Source: Verrucomicrobiota bacterium (GTDB taxonomy: Bacteria; Verrucomicrobiota; Verrucomicrobiia; Verrucomicrobiales; Akkermansiaceae). From it: a DNA stretch of 64,000 bases. Location: contig JAFLEH010000004.1 of the NCBI GenBank assembly GCA_017301995.1, positions 186,001 to 250,000 of the forward strand, given 5' to 3'. Positions 1-9,026 of the stretch are shown here, piece after piece; positions within the stretch are counted from its first letter, which is position 1, and every line of letters starts with the position of its first letter. Under the pieces are notes generated by a model. That model worked only from the letters and a program-made list of their open reading frames with translations. It ran no database searches and had not been told where the DNA came from. Position numbers and translations under genes: made by a program.

Positions 1-2
1 TT

Positions 3-932
3 CACGGGCTCGGTTTGAAAGCCGGTTTGTATTCCTCGCCGGGACCGCTGACCTGCGGCGGATGCTCGGGCTCGTTCGGCCATGAGGAACAGGATGCCGC
101 CAGTTATGCCAAGTGGGGATTTGACTATCTGAAACACGATTGGTGCTCGTATCGTCCCGAGTCCGAAAAGGACCGTGCCAAACCCGCGCCGCGACTTTCC
201 GTGCTGGATAGCATCACCAACGACGAGAAGCTCAAGCTGATGATCCCCTACGCCACGATGCGCGCCGCGCTGGACCGCCAGCCGCGCGATATCCACTACA
301 GCCTGTGCCAATACGGCATGGGAAATGTCAGCGAATGGGGCGATATGGTGGGCGGCAACAGTTGGCGCACCACCGGCGACATCAACGACTCCTGGAGCAG
401 CATGGCGGGGATCGGTTTCAAACAGGCGGGCCTGGAGAAATACGCCAAACCCGGACGCTGGAATGATCCGGACATGCTGGTGGTGGGCCATGTCGGCTGG
501 GGGCCGGCCCTGCATCCCACCAAGCTGACTCCTAACGAACAATACACCCACATTTCGCTGTGGAGCCTGCTCGCCTCGCCGCTGCTGATCGGCTGCGATC
601 TCACCAAGCTGGACGATTTCACCGTCGGTCTCCTCACCAATGATGAAGTGCTGGAAGTCAATCAGGACGAACTCGGCAAACAGGCAGGCCGCATTTCCAA
701 GGATGGCAACGGCGAAGTCTGGGCCAAGCAAATGGTTGACGGATCATGGGCCGTGGGATTGTTCAACCGCGGCACCGCGCCGCTCCAGGTCTCGTGCGAC
801 CTCTCGCTGCTCAACATCAGGGGCGCCGCCCAGGTCCGTGATCTGTGGCGCCAGAAAAACGAAGCTCCCGCCAGCGGCAAGATCACCCGGACCATCCCGC
901 GCCACGGCGTGGCCCTGCTGAGGGTGAAGTGA
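3..932 (+). CDS. GH27 alpha-galactosidase, 3' part (5' end outside window)
   Basis: Retaining glycoside hydrolase that releases terminal alpha-galactose, probably in the periplasm or outside the cell. The frame is already open at the left edge (reads HGLGLKAGLYSSPG), so the gene starts upstream of the window. GH27 landmarks are visible: the GLYSSPGPLTCGG strand, then YLKHDWCS, whose Asp (about residue 42 of the visible part) matches the family nucleophile, then SWRTTGDI, whose Asp (about 122) matches the acid/base, then GRWNDPDML. The last ~90 residues look like the usual C-terminal beta-sandwich. The signal peptide, if any, is out of view. It ends about 120 bases before the cyclophilin gene. 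Family assignment is firm; substrate specificity within GH27 is inferred. Confidence 0.93.
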   Translation, partial: HGLGLKAGLYSSPGPLTCGGCSGSFGHEEQDAASYAKWGFDYLKHDWCSYRPESEKDRAKPAPRLSVLDSITNDEKLKLMIPYATMRAALDRQPRDIHYSLCQYGMGNVSEWGDMVGGNSWRTTGDINDSWSSMAGIGFKQAGLEKYAKPGRWNDPDMLVVGHVGWGPALHPTKLTPNEQYTHISLWSLLASPLLIGCDLTKLDDFTVGLLTNDEVLEVNQDELGKQAGRISKDGNGEVWAKQMVDGSWAVGLFNRGTAPLQVSCDLSLLNIRGAAQVRDLWRQKNEAPASGKITRTIPRHGVALLRVK

Positions 933-1053
933 GGGGGATGGGAGCCTCCGCGGATTTGGGAAGTTCGCGCGATCTTGACACCAATCCGCAGAACACATAG
1001 ACACTGGGCGAGCGGGGGAAGCCCCCGATGCTCCTCCGTGTTCGAACAATCCC

Positions 1054-2424
1054 ATGAAATCGAAACTTCTCGCCCTATCCGTGCTCGCGTTGCTGACACA
1101 GGCGTACGCCGGTTCCAAACGACTGCCTGTTCTCAACCAGCCGATCGCCAATATGGCCACCGTTGAGGTGGCGCCGATTGTGGTCAATCTCAATCAGGTT
1201 TTTGGAACCGAGGCGATCGACGATCAGGTGGTGAGGTTCACCTCATGGTATTCGTTAAGTGGGGCGCCGGTGGTGCTCGACTTCGCGCTGTTCAGCCAAC
1301 GAACGCCTGCCACCCGGGCGAATTTTCTCAATTATGTGAATGGTGGGGATTACGTCGATTCCATCATCCACCGGAGTGTTCCGGGTTTTGTAATCCAAGG
1401 GGGTGGGTTTCGCTTTGGCACCGGTGGGTTGGAATCCGTTCCGACCGATCCTCCGGTGGTGAATGAGTTCGGGGTTTCGAATACGCTCGGGACCATCGCC
1501 ATGGCCAAACTGGGAGGCGATCCCAACAGCGCGACCAGCCAGTGGTTTGTCAGCCTGGGAGCCAACTCGGATACCCTGGATCCCCAGAACGGAGGATTCA
1601 CGGTTTTCGGCAGGGTCACGAAAGGCACCTTTGGCAATGCCCAGATTTTCGGAGATCCTGTGGATTTTCCGATCTGGGATGCGGGTGGCGCGCTCAACGA
1701 ACTCCCGCTTTTCCAGTCGTTTGTGGACGGGATCGGGCAGTCGTGGCCGGATTATTCGATCCTCTTCGAAAGCGTCACGCTGGAACCCCTCCCGGCCGGT
1801 CAGGCGGGGGAATCCTCGATCCTAACCTATTCGGTGGTTTCCAACAGCAATTCGGCCCTTGCCTCGGCCGTCCTAAACGCGGGCAATCTGACCGTGACCC
1901 CGGTGTCCGGTCAAACCGGGTCCACCACAATCACAATCCGGGCGACCGATAGCGTGGGCAACACGGTGGATGACACGTTCCTTGTGACCGTCAACGCCTC
2001 TGACACCTACAGCACCTGGGCGTCGCGCACGACGTTTTCCAACAATCTGAGCGCGATGACCCAGAACGGGGACGGAGATGCGCTGAACAACCTGCAGGAA
2101 TACGCGTTTTTCGGGAATCCTTCAACCTCGGCGCAACCGGCGCTTCCCGTGAACGGCACGACGGGAATCGCTCCGGGTGCCCGCTACATGACTTTGGCAT
2201 TTCCGGTCCGAAAGTTCACCACCGGGCTGACCTACACGGTTGAATCCAACACCGGCCTCGACGGATCATGGACTACCGTGTGGAGTTCGACTGACGGATT
2301 CTCACATGCGCAGGTGGTTTCCGCCGTTTCACAGGCCGACCGCACGCAGGTGACGGTGAAGGACGTTGCGGCCATCGGGTCCAGCACCCGCCGCTTTATG
2401 CGGGTCAAGGTGGTTCAGAACTGA
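1054..2424 (+). CDS. Exported cyclophilin-type peptidyl-prolyl isomerase with C-terminal secretion-type module
   Basis: Likely peptidyl-prolyl cis-trans isomerase acting outside the cytoplasm. An N-terminal signal peptide (MKSKLLALSVLALLTQAYA) is followed by a cyclophilin domain at about residues 65-230. It shows NFLNYVNGGDYVDSIIHR, the FVIQGGG motif, and the SQWFVSLG strand (family pattern SQFFI). Residues ~245-315 resemble a cadherin/Ig-like repeat (TITIRATDSVGNTVDDTF). The last ~140 residues carry the Asp-rich NGDGDALNNLQEY motif, then a VESNTGLDGSWTTVW stretch and a final RRFMRVKV strand. A related tail occurs on the endonuclease I protein at 33 kb. At 456 aa it is much longer than a stand-alone cyclophilin (~170 aa). 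The start is supported by the signal peptide. Confidence 0.85.
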   Translation: MKSKLLALSVLALLTQAYAGSKRLPVLNQPIANMATVEVAPIVVNLNQVFGTEAIDDQVVRFTSWYSLSGAPVVLDFALFSQRTPATRANFLNYVNGGDYVDSIIHRSVPGFVIQGGGFRFGTGGLESVPTDPPVVNEFGVSNTLGTIAMAKLGGDPNSATSQWFVSLGANSDTLDPQNGGFTVFGRVTKGTFGNAQIFGDPVDFPIWDAGGALNELPLFQSFVDGIGQSWPDYSILFESVTLEPLPAGQAGESSILTYSVVSNSNSALASAVLNAGNLTVTPVSGQTGSTTITIRATDSVGNTVDDTFLVTVNASDTYSTWASRTTFSNNLSAMTQNGDGDALNNLQEYAFFGNPSTSAQPALPVNGTTGIAPGARYMTLAFPVRKFTTGLTYTVESNTGLDGSWTTVWSSTDGFSHAQVVSAVSQADRTQVTVKDVAAIGSSTRRFMRVKVVQN

Positions 2425-2444
2425 AGAACTCCCTCTCTATCCAA

Positions 2445-3449
2445 ATGCATGGCGCCCTGATGCTGATGGGACTTTCGGGGGCGACGCTCACGGCGGACGA
2501 GGAACGGTTGGTTAGGGACTTGCAGCCGGTCGGTTTTCTGATCGACGCCGTATTGGGTGCCGGGCCGCGGGAGATGCGCGCGTTGACTGACAGCTTGCGG
2601 AAGCTGAGCGGGCGGCAGCCGGTGGTGGCGGTGGGGTTCGAAGTCGCGAGGCGTTTGGCGGCCGCGGGAGGAGGTCCCGTCCTGCCGGGGGCTGCGGATT
2701 TGATAGGAAATAGCGATTTGAAAACGACCGCAACCGCCGGCATGCTGACTGGCGAGATGTTTGGTTTGTTAGGTATCAACATGTGTCTGGGACCCGTGCT
2801 GGATCTCGGCGATCCGGGCGGTGCGGCGGGCGCGTGGAGCAGGGATCCCCAGCGGGTGATCGACCATGCCGGGCAGTGGAACCGCTGGCTGAGGAAACGC
2901 GGCGCGGTGTGTTGCGCGGGACGGTTTCCCATCGGAAATGCGGCCCGCAGCGAGGATGATGCGGATACCCTGCAACGCGGCCCCCTGCTGCCCTACACCG
3001 CGCTGATGCCGGAACTGGATGCGATCCGGATGGCGGCGGGGGAGATGGCCGGGATCGAATCGGGACTGCCCGCCACCATGGCTTCCGGTGTCGTTGGCAA
3101 ACTGCTGCGGGACCGCCTGGGTTTCGATCATCACGCCGTTGTCAGCGCGGATTTGGCTGAGGTGTCCGCGGTTTCCGGCATTCCTCCGGCCGATTGCGCG
3201 CGCAAGGCGGTTGAAGCCGGATGCGATCTGATTCTATTGGCGGATGGCGCGGCGATGGGTTCCGCCATTGCTGCGGGGATGGCCAAGCTGCCCATTCCGG
3301 TGTTAGGCGACGCCTGGCAACGGGTCGAGCGGCTCCGGGATAAGTTGCAGTGGCCCCGCCCGTGGTCGGAGGCGAAGTGGGCGGAGTGGTCGGCGAAGGC
3401 GTGCGATCTCCTGCCGACTTTCGGTTGGAACCGGCTTCAATCGCCGTGA
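2445..3449 (+). CDS. NagZ-like GH3 family protein, probably catalytically inactive
   Basis: 334 aa, the usual size of single-domain GH3 beta-N-acetylhexosaminidases (NagZ, murein recycling). The fold markers are present: an N-terminal VGFLID strand, the GINMCLGPVLDL strand, a PATMAS strand, and LLRDRLGFD leading into the signature strand. Two catalytic places are altered. The KHFPGHG-type loop reads CAGRFPIGN (residues 157-165), losing the Lys-His pair. The signature normally reading [ST]-D reads VVSADLAE, so the residue after Ser234 is Ala235 instead of the nucleophile Asp. No signal peptide is evident. It lies 20 bases after the cyclophilin gene, and its last 13 bases overlap the end of the convergent NIDO gene. 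A shifted alignment using Asp236 as nucleophile cannot be excluded by eye. Confidence 0.75.
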   Translation: MHGALMLMGLSGATLTADEERLVRDLQPVGFLIDAVLGAGPREMRALTDSLRKLSGRQPVVAVGFEVARRLAAAGGGPVLPGAADLIGNSDLKTTATAGMLTGEMFGLLGINMCLGPVLDLGDPGGAAGAWSRDPQRVIDHAGQWNRWLRKRGAVCCAGRFPIGNAARSEDDADTLQRGPLLPYTALMPELDAIRMAAGEMAGIESGLPATMASGVVGKLLRDRLGFDHHAVVSADLAEVSAVSGIPPADCARKAVEAGCDLILLADGAAMGSAIAAGMAKLPIPVLGDAWQRVERLRDKLQWPRPWSEAKWAEWSAKACDLLPTFGWNRLQSP

Positions 3450-5050
3450 ATCACCGAGGTCTCCATCGTTTTCACAAACGGCGGATTGTGGTTGGTGGTG
3501 GCGGTCAGTTTGAACCGATAAACGCCGGAGTGCGGCAACACCACAGTCGGATTGATCGAGCTGGCGTTCTGGATACTGGCCTTCTCACCTTCGGTCTGGG
3601 TCCAGAGCACCGTGGCCACGTTTTGTCCGTTGAACTTGGCATAGGCGTCGGAAAGCTGCACCGAAAGGGGATCCGCGGACGCGCGCTGATAGGATCCGGT
3701 GGCGATCTCGAAGGTCCCGGGGTGGACGACATTGATCGCATCCGACGAAGATGCGGTGAAGGTTCCCTGTTTCACACCGTAGAGGCGGAACGTGTATTGG
3801 CCGGTATCGGCGATCTGGATGGTCGGGGTGAGGGTGTTGCCGTTGGTGATGACCGCTTCGGGTGTTCCGCTCTCCTGCACCCACGTGTAGGTGACGCCGG
3901 TGGTGTCCGTCGGGGTCATCGTGGCGTTAAGGTTGAAAACCCGGCCGGCGCTCGCCATGAGGCTGAAATCCGAACCGGCGTTGACGGAGAAATCCAAACC
4001 GGTTTCGGTCTGGGGAAGGCCGTTGACCACCGGAATAATGATGCGCCCCGGTACACCGCTGTTCCACATCTGATAGATCAGGCCCTGCGCATGGTTGGGA
4101 TCATCGTTGGACAACCGATCAAGGAGCGCCATGGACGTTCCGGATCCTTGGAACTCCATGAAAAGCCCTTGGCCATTGGTCCAGCCGACCCGCGCCGCGG
4201 AGCCGCCGAATCCGTAGCTGCCACCGCTGGCGTCGCCGGTTTCCCATTCGATCCGGTTGTAGTTGAACTCGATGTCGAAGTCTCCCGGATTGCGGTCCGC
4301 CCGTTCGATGAGAATCAGTTGGAAGGTGTTCGTTTTCTCGACATGTTGGCTGAAGTAGCCGACTTCGCGCCATGTGACGCCGAATGCCTGGCGGCCGTTG
4401 ACGACGCCGGGAAGGCTGGAAAAGCGGGTGACGCCGGAGAGCGGGTTGCGGCTGTCCACATCCGCCCAGAAGGGAGCGATCATCACCGACTGCTTTTTGA
4501 TGAGGCTCTCCGGGGTGTAAACGAACAGGGGTGCGTCGAATGTGATGTTGCCGTTGTTATTCACATAGCAAGACGAGCGAGCGACGCCGAAAAGGTTGAT
4601 GGCGAATCCGAGTTCCACCGTGGTCGCGGGACCCGCGAATTGGGGGTAGCAGTGATCGTCTCCCCGGCTCATTTCGACTTGGTCGAAGCCCGGCCTCACC
4701 GCTCCCTCCCGCAGACGGTAAAACCCCCGGAGCCCGGGTTTCGGAACCAGGGCCGTGATGGCCGAGTTGTTTCCGATGTGGAGGCAGCCGCAGTCGGTCC
4801 AGGAAACGAGATCCTCGCTGACCTCGACTTGATAAGGCCGGAGCATGCCCCCATGCCAGGACAGTTCGATCTGGCCGTTCGGCGCCGGGCAAATCCCAAG
4901 CGACGGAACCTGTTCGGTTGCCGCAAGAGTCGAGCCTCCGACCGCCACAAACACCAGAGCGGCCGTCCGGATAGGCCTGGCAACCCCGCGATTTCCCCGG
5001 ACGACTGGCGTGGGGCGGCGTTTCGGGCGGTGCTGGAATGATGGAGGCAT
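3437..5050 (-). CDS. Secreted NIDO-domain / PKD-like repeat protein
   Basis: Predicted exported protein of unknown role. I place the start at the Met at 5050 because it gives a basic n-region and hydrophobic stretch (TAALVFVAVGGSTLAA); the frame stays open to 5242. After the signal there is a short segment (PYQVEVSEDLVSWTDCG ... FYRLRE) resembling the second half of the C-terminal module seen in two other secreted proteins here. A nidogen-like (NIDO) domain follows: INLFGVARSSCYVNNNGNI, then IAPFWADVDSR, then FDIEFNYNRIEWETG. Residues ~385-537 hold two Ig/PKD-like repeats (VTYTWVQESGTPEAVI and VATVLWTQTEGEKASI). This suggests a cell-surface or matrix adhesion protein. It converges on the GH3-like gene with a 13-base overlap. 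Confidence 0.8.
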   Translation of the reverse strand: MPPSFQHRPKRRPTPVVRGNRGVARPIRTAALVFVAVGGSTLAATEQVPSLGICPAPNGQIELSWHGGMLRPYQVEVSEDLVSWTDCGCLHIGNNSAITALVPKPGLRGFYRLREGAVRPGFDQVEMSRGDDHCYPQFAGPATTVELGFAINLFGVARSSCYVNNNGNITFDAPLFVYTPESLIKKQSVMIAPFWADVDSRNPLSGVTRFSSLPGVVNGRQAFGVTWREVGYFSQHVEKTNTFQLILIERADRNPGDFDIEFNYNRIEWETGDASGGSYGFGGSAARVGWTNGQGLFMEFQGSGTSMALLDRLSNDDPNHAQGLIYQMWNSGVPGRIIIPVVNGLPQTETGLDFSVNAGSDFSLMASAGRVFNLNATMTPTDTTGVTYTWVQESGTPEAVITNGNTLTPTIQIADTGQYTFRLYGVKQGTFTASSSDAINVVHPGTFEIATGSYQRASADPLSVQLSDAYAKFNGQNVATVLWTQTEGEKASIQNASSINPTVVLPHSGVYRFKLTATTNHNPPFVKTMETSVIHGD

Positions 5051-5514
5051 GGAATTCCCGGCATGGAAAGCGGCACCCGTCGGCACCCGTTTCCGAGGCA
5101 AAGATAGCCCGAGGAACATCCTTGGCAAGCCCGGAAAACAGCGAATTTCGCGGAGTCTCCCAGCCGATGTCGCCGTGGTCTGTTGGTTGGGCGGTGCCGC
5201 CCGGATCGGCGCCGGATCGGTGAAAGCGGGTGGATTCATCATCCGCCTGGCGCCGATGCAGATACACTGCCCGGACTATCCGGAATTCGCAAGCGGGATG
5301 CTGGCTTCGTTCGGGGGATTGATGTGCTTGCGCCGCCGTGATCGATTCGTCATGCGGATGAAATGGGCAAGAATGGCAACCGGATAGCGGTATTGAACCG
5401 TGGTATGCCGGTGAAACGCACTAATGGTGGTCGCGCGGGCCAGGCCGGAGTTTGGGATTCCCGCCTCGTCAAACCGGTTGGGATGCCGCTACGCCAAACC
5501 TCTTGAAAGCCTCC
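5051..5514. other. Intergenic region between divergent genes, no gene supported
   Basis: This 464-base stretch separates the NIDO gene (minus) from the esterase-like gene (plus) and should hold both promoters. Frames crossing it have no recognisable protein content and mostly continue as shadows of the neighbours. No terminator-type hairpin, tRNA or long repeat was noticed. Confidence 0.5.
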
Positions 5515-7431
5515 ATGAACATCAATCCAGCCCGGCAGCACTTCGCGAAGCACGTGGTCATTGCGGCCGCCATCACAATGTCGCGTTTTGCCGTGGCAGA
5601 CTCGATTCCGCCGTTGACCGATGGCATGGTTCCCAGAAACCTTGATGAGCTGTGGGGCGGTTATGATCCACATGAAGAGCCGCTTGCCGCGGAGGTGCTC
5701 AAGGAGTGGGAGCAGGATGGAATCATATGTCGGGTGGTTCGTTACCAAGTCGGTGTTTTCAAGGGCGCACCAGCAAAGGTGGCGGCGTTTTATGCGTTCC
5801 CAAAGGGTGGAGCCGGGCTCCCCGCGGTACTCGAAATGCACGGCGGCGGACAATCGGCGAGCCTCGATAGCGCGGCGATGTTCGCCAGACGCGGCTACGC
5901 CGGGATGTCGCTCAACTGGGGCGGCAACAGGCTGAACTTCGGCCGGGCGAATGAAACCTACGAAGGTCCGCAGACCGATTGGGGCAGGTTGGACGCGACC
6001 CATCCGCCGCAACGCAATGTGGCGAACCATTTTGCCGGCGTCCTGACGCCCGACGCATATACGCTCGATTCCGTCGAGTCGCCGCGCAACAGCAACTGGT
6101 ACATCGTGCTGATCGCCGCGAGGCGCGCGATCACATTCCTTGAACAGCAGCGGGAAGTTGACCCGGAACGCATTGGGGCGTGCGGCCATTCGATGGGCGG
6201 AAAGCTCACGACCAACCTGGCCGGAATCGACTCCAGGGTGAAAGTCGCCGTCCCTTCGTGCGGAGGATCAGGGGTGATTCTGGACAGCCAAACGGATCTG
6301 CCGGGCTGTGGCAAGTCCACCCCGACGGCGCTCGAACTCTCCTGCATCGCCGACAACGCCTACATCCCTCGCATCTCGTGTCCGGTACTGTGGCTTTCGC
6401 CCACCAACGATTTTCACGCACATATCGACAATATGGCGTGGAATTGGCGCGATGTGCCCGATGATCGCCTCCGCTTCAGCATTGCGCCGCACCTGAACCA
6501 TCGCCACACCGAGGAGCACGCGATCACCCAGCATCTCTGGTTAGAGCAACACCTGAAAGGTACGTTCCGCATGCCGCAAACGCCGGAAATCGAACTGCTG
6601 CTCGAATCGGCCGATGGCGTGCCAATGGTCACCGTGGCACCGGACGAATCGATGCCGGTCAAACGCGTGGATATTTACTACTCCGTCGATCCGCATGAGC
6701 TGACGCGCTTCTGGCGCGACGCCCAGGCGGAGAAAATCGACGGGAAGTGGCGGGCCGAGTGTCCGGTTCTAACTGTGAATCAGCCGGTTTTCGCCTATGC
6801 CAACGTGAGTTATGATCTGCCCCGGCGATATCGGGATCCCTCACCATCGTCCGGTCAGAGTGGACGTGACACATTTGCCATCAGTTCCCGCGTGCTTTCC
6901 GCATCGCCGGCGCGGCTGCGGGCGGCCGGCGTGAAGGCGACGGACAAACCGGAGATGCTGATTGATGATGGAGCGCGCGGGTGGCACGATTGGTATCTCC
7001 TGAACTGGGATCACCCGCCGTTGTGGTCCGCCTTCACGCGGAAAATCAAAGACACGAAGTGGCGTGGCCCGGATGGCGCGAAGCTGTCGTTCGAGATCAG
7101 GACGCCAACCGACAACACGCTGGTTGTGAAATTCATCTGCAACGAGTGGGGTGTTTTCGATCCGGGCAAGCCGGCCATCGACTACACCGTGGTGAAGGAG
7201 CTGAAGGGGGCATCCGACTGGCAGACCGTCACCGTCAGCTTGAGCGAACTGGTCGCCTCGGACCCGAGGATCACCGCTCCGCTCGCCAACTGGCGCACCG
7301 TCGCCGAACTATGCGTCAGCCCCAACGGAGAGACGGTCAAAGGCGGTCAGACGGTGAAGGTGAACGGCAAGCCGTGGGCTGGCCCACGCAACATCCGCAA
7401 CCTACGCTGGGAAGGAGGCGACTTCCGCTAA
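5515..7431 (+). CDS. Exported alpha/beta hydrolase, acetyl-xylan-esterase-like, with C-terminal domain
   Basis: Probable carbohydrate esterase of the dienelactone-hydrolase / acetyl xylan esterase group. The ATG at 5515 is preferred over the longer frame (5452) because it begins a signal-like segment ending FAVADSIPP. The alpha/beta-hydrolase core shows an oxyanion-side strand (PAVLEMHGGGQS), the nucleophile elbow GHSMGG (Ser nucleophile), an acid-side strand CPVLWLSPTNDFH with Asp, and a His in APHLNHRHTEE. Together these give a plausible Ser-Asp-His triad. The last ~170 residues form a separate beta-rich domain (WYLLNWDHPPLWSAFTRKI, then WQTVTVSLSEL), perhaps carbohydrate binding. At 638 aa it is about twice the size of a minimal esterase. 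Substrate is not determined by sequence alone. Confidence 0.8.
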   Translation: MNINPARQHFAKHVVIAAAITMSRFAVADSIPPLTDGMVPRNLDELWGGYDPHEEPLAAEVLKEWEQDGIICRVVRYQVGVFKGAPAKVAAFYAFPKGGAGLPAVLEMHGGGQSASLDSAAMFARRGYAGMSLNWGGNRLNFGRANETYEGPQTDWGRLDATHPPQRNVANHFAGVLTPDAYTLDSVESPRNSNWYIVLIAARRAITFLEQQREVDPERIGACGHSMGGKLTTNLAGIDSRVKVAVPSCGGSGVILDSQTDLPGCGKSTPTALELSCIADNAYIPRISCPVLWLSPTNDFHAHIDNMAWNWRDVPDDRLRFSIAPHLNHRHTEEHAITQHLWLEQHLKGTFRMPQTPEIELLLESADGVPMVTVAPDESMPVKRVDIYYSVDPHELTRFWRDAQAEKIDGKWRAECPVLTVNQPVFAYANVSYDLPRRYRDPSPSSGQSGRDTFAISSRVLSASPARLRAAGVKATDKPEMLIDDGARGWHDWYLLNWDHPPLWSAFTRKIKDTKWRGPDGAKLSFEIRTPTDNTLVVKFICNEWGVFDPGKPAIDYTVVKELKGASDWQTVTVSLSELVASDPRITAPLANWRTVAELCVSPNGETVKGGQTVKVNGKPWAGPRNIRNLRWEGGDFR

Positions 7432-7579
7432 CCGTAGAAGGGCGAGTGTTTGTGTACATGGCCGCAAATGCGCTGCAATTCGGCCATCATTTCGGAGCCG
7501 GGTCTGTTCTCGCGGTGAACCGACACCCGTCAGTCGGTATCGTTGACGTCCACACCGTTTCGGCTAAGCTGGCGCGGAC

Positions 7580-9010
7580 ATGAAAATTTTGCTGACCGGA
7601 TTGTTGATAGGCTCGCTGGTGTCCGCGCGGGCGGACGATGGCTATGTGGTGGTGGTTTCCAAGGATACGGCGGCCCGGCCGGAGTGGCGCGGGGTTGTCG
7701 AGGCGTTGGAAAAGAAACATCCTGGCGCGGGGAGGGTGCTGTGGGAGAAGGATGTTGCCGAGGCCGTGGGCCAACTGGCCGCGACGCGCCCGCGGTGGGT
7801 GGCGTTTGTTTGCAGGCCGGAGGAAACCGGCGTGCCGATGGTCCGGACGATCCACCGCATGACCCGCAAGTTGGACGCCGACCCCTACACCGATTGCCGT
7901 TGGGGGATTGTCACCGGATTCGATGCGGCCAACGCGTTGGAAATCGCCGGCGAAGCCAAGCCGCTGGTGGTTCGCCACACCCTATCCGGGACGGCGATCG
8001 CCTCGGAGCGATGCGAGAGCGCCGCGTGGTACGACGAGCTGAAAGCGGGCCTGCGCGGGCGCAAGGATGCCAATGGCAAGGTGACCGAGGAAACCGGTCC
8101 CGCGGATTCCACATTTGCGATCGCGGAGGCTCTGGAAGATCCGAAAACCGGATTGTTCATCACTTCCGGCCATGCCACCGAGCGGGATTGGCAGATTGGG
8201 TTCGCCTATCGGAACGGCCAATGGCGCAGCGGTCAGGGGAAACTCACCGCGGTGGATCTGAAGGGCGGTCGCCGCGACATCCACAGCCCGCATCCGAAAA
8301 TCTATCTGGCCGTGGGCAATTGCCTGATGGGGCACATCGACGGACCCGACGCGATGGCCTTGGCACACATGAACCGCAATGGCGTGCGCCAGATGGTCGG
8401 CTACACGCAGCCCACCTGGTATGGCTACCAGGGGTGGGGCATGCTGGATTATTTCCTCGAACAACCCGGACGGTTCACGGTTTCCGAGGCGTTCTTCGCC
8501 AACCAGCACGCGTTGGTCCACCGTCTGGAAACGTATTTTCCGGAGATCGCCCGCGAGCGGAGTGATTCGCCGATGGGCAGGATCGCCAAGCCGATCGCCG
8601 TGGGCGAGGCGGCGCGGGCCGCGGGTCTAACCGCCCAGGACGCGAACGGGCTGCTGTTTGATAGGGATGTGGTGGCGTTCTATGGCGATCCCGCCTGGGA
8701 GGCGCGGATGGCTCCGGGCAAACTGCAGTGGGAGCTACGCTGGAAGCAGGATGAGAATGGCGGTGGCTTGGAGATCGTTCCGTTGGCCGGAGATGCCACG
8801 TTCAAGCCGGTCAATACCAATGGCTCCCAACGCGGGGGTCGGCCGATCATCCAGTATTTCACGAAGCGCATCGATCCCGCGAAGGTGAAGATCACCGCCG
8901 GCGCCGAATTCAATCCGGTGGTCACCGATGATTTTCTACTGGTGCCGCTGCCTTCCTCGGAACGGGCTTCGGGGACGATCAAAATCGCGTTTTCGCTGGG
9001 CAAGGACTGA
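7580..9010 (+). CDS. Secreted caspase-fold (gingipain-like) protein, His198/Cys248 dyad
   Basis: 476 aa with a clear signal peptide (MKILLTGLLIGSLVSARA). Family membership is inferred. A strand ending in a His (LFITSGHATERDW, His198) is followed about 50 residues later by a strand ending in Cys (IYLAVGNCLMG, Cys248). This is the spacing and context of the catalytic dyad in clan CD peptidases such as gingipain (C25), where a G-H turn and a [SN]-C turn end neighbouring beta strands. The following VRQMVGYTQPTWYGYQGW and LDYFLEQPG segments also resemble the post-Cys part of C25-type domains. The C-terminal ~110 residues look like a beta-sandwich (KITAGAEFNPVVTDDFLLV). It may be a peptidase or an inactive relative. 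It ends 16 bases before a convergent metallopeptidase gene. Confidence 0.65.
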   Translation: MKILLTGLLIGSLVSARADDGYVVVVSKDTAARPEWRGVVEALEKKHPGAGRVLWEKDVAEAVGQLAATRPRWVAFVCRPEETGVPMVRTIHRMTRKLDADPYTDCRWGIVTGFDAANALEIAGEAKPLVVRHTLSGTAIASERCESAAWYDELKAGLRGRKDANGKVTEETGPADSTFAIAEALEDPKTGLFITSGHATERDWQIGFAYRNGQWRSGQGKLTAVDLKGGRRDIHSPHPKIYLAVGNCLMGHIDGPDAMALAHMNRNGVRQMVGYTQPTWYGYQGWGMLDYFLEQPGRFTVSEAFFANQHALVHRLETYFPEIARERSDSPMGRIAKPIAVGEAARAAGLTAQDANGLLFDRDVVAFYGDPAWEARMAPGKLQWELRWKQDENGGGLEIVPLAGDATFKPVNTNGSQRGGRPIIQYFTKRIDPAKVKITAGAEFNPVVTDDFLLVPLPSSERASGTIKIAFSLGKD

Positions 9011-9026
9011 TTCCGCGGAACGGGAA

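Noticed and set aside
3350..5041. Long plus-strand open frame (563 codons) opposite the NIDO gene
   Set aside because: It is an antisense shadow in GC-rich DNA: Gly/Arg/Val/Asp-rich composition without domains, while the minus strand has a signal peptide and NIDO motifs.
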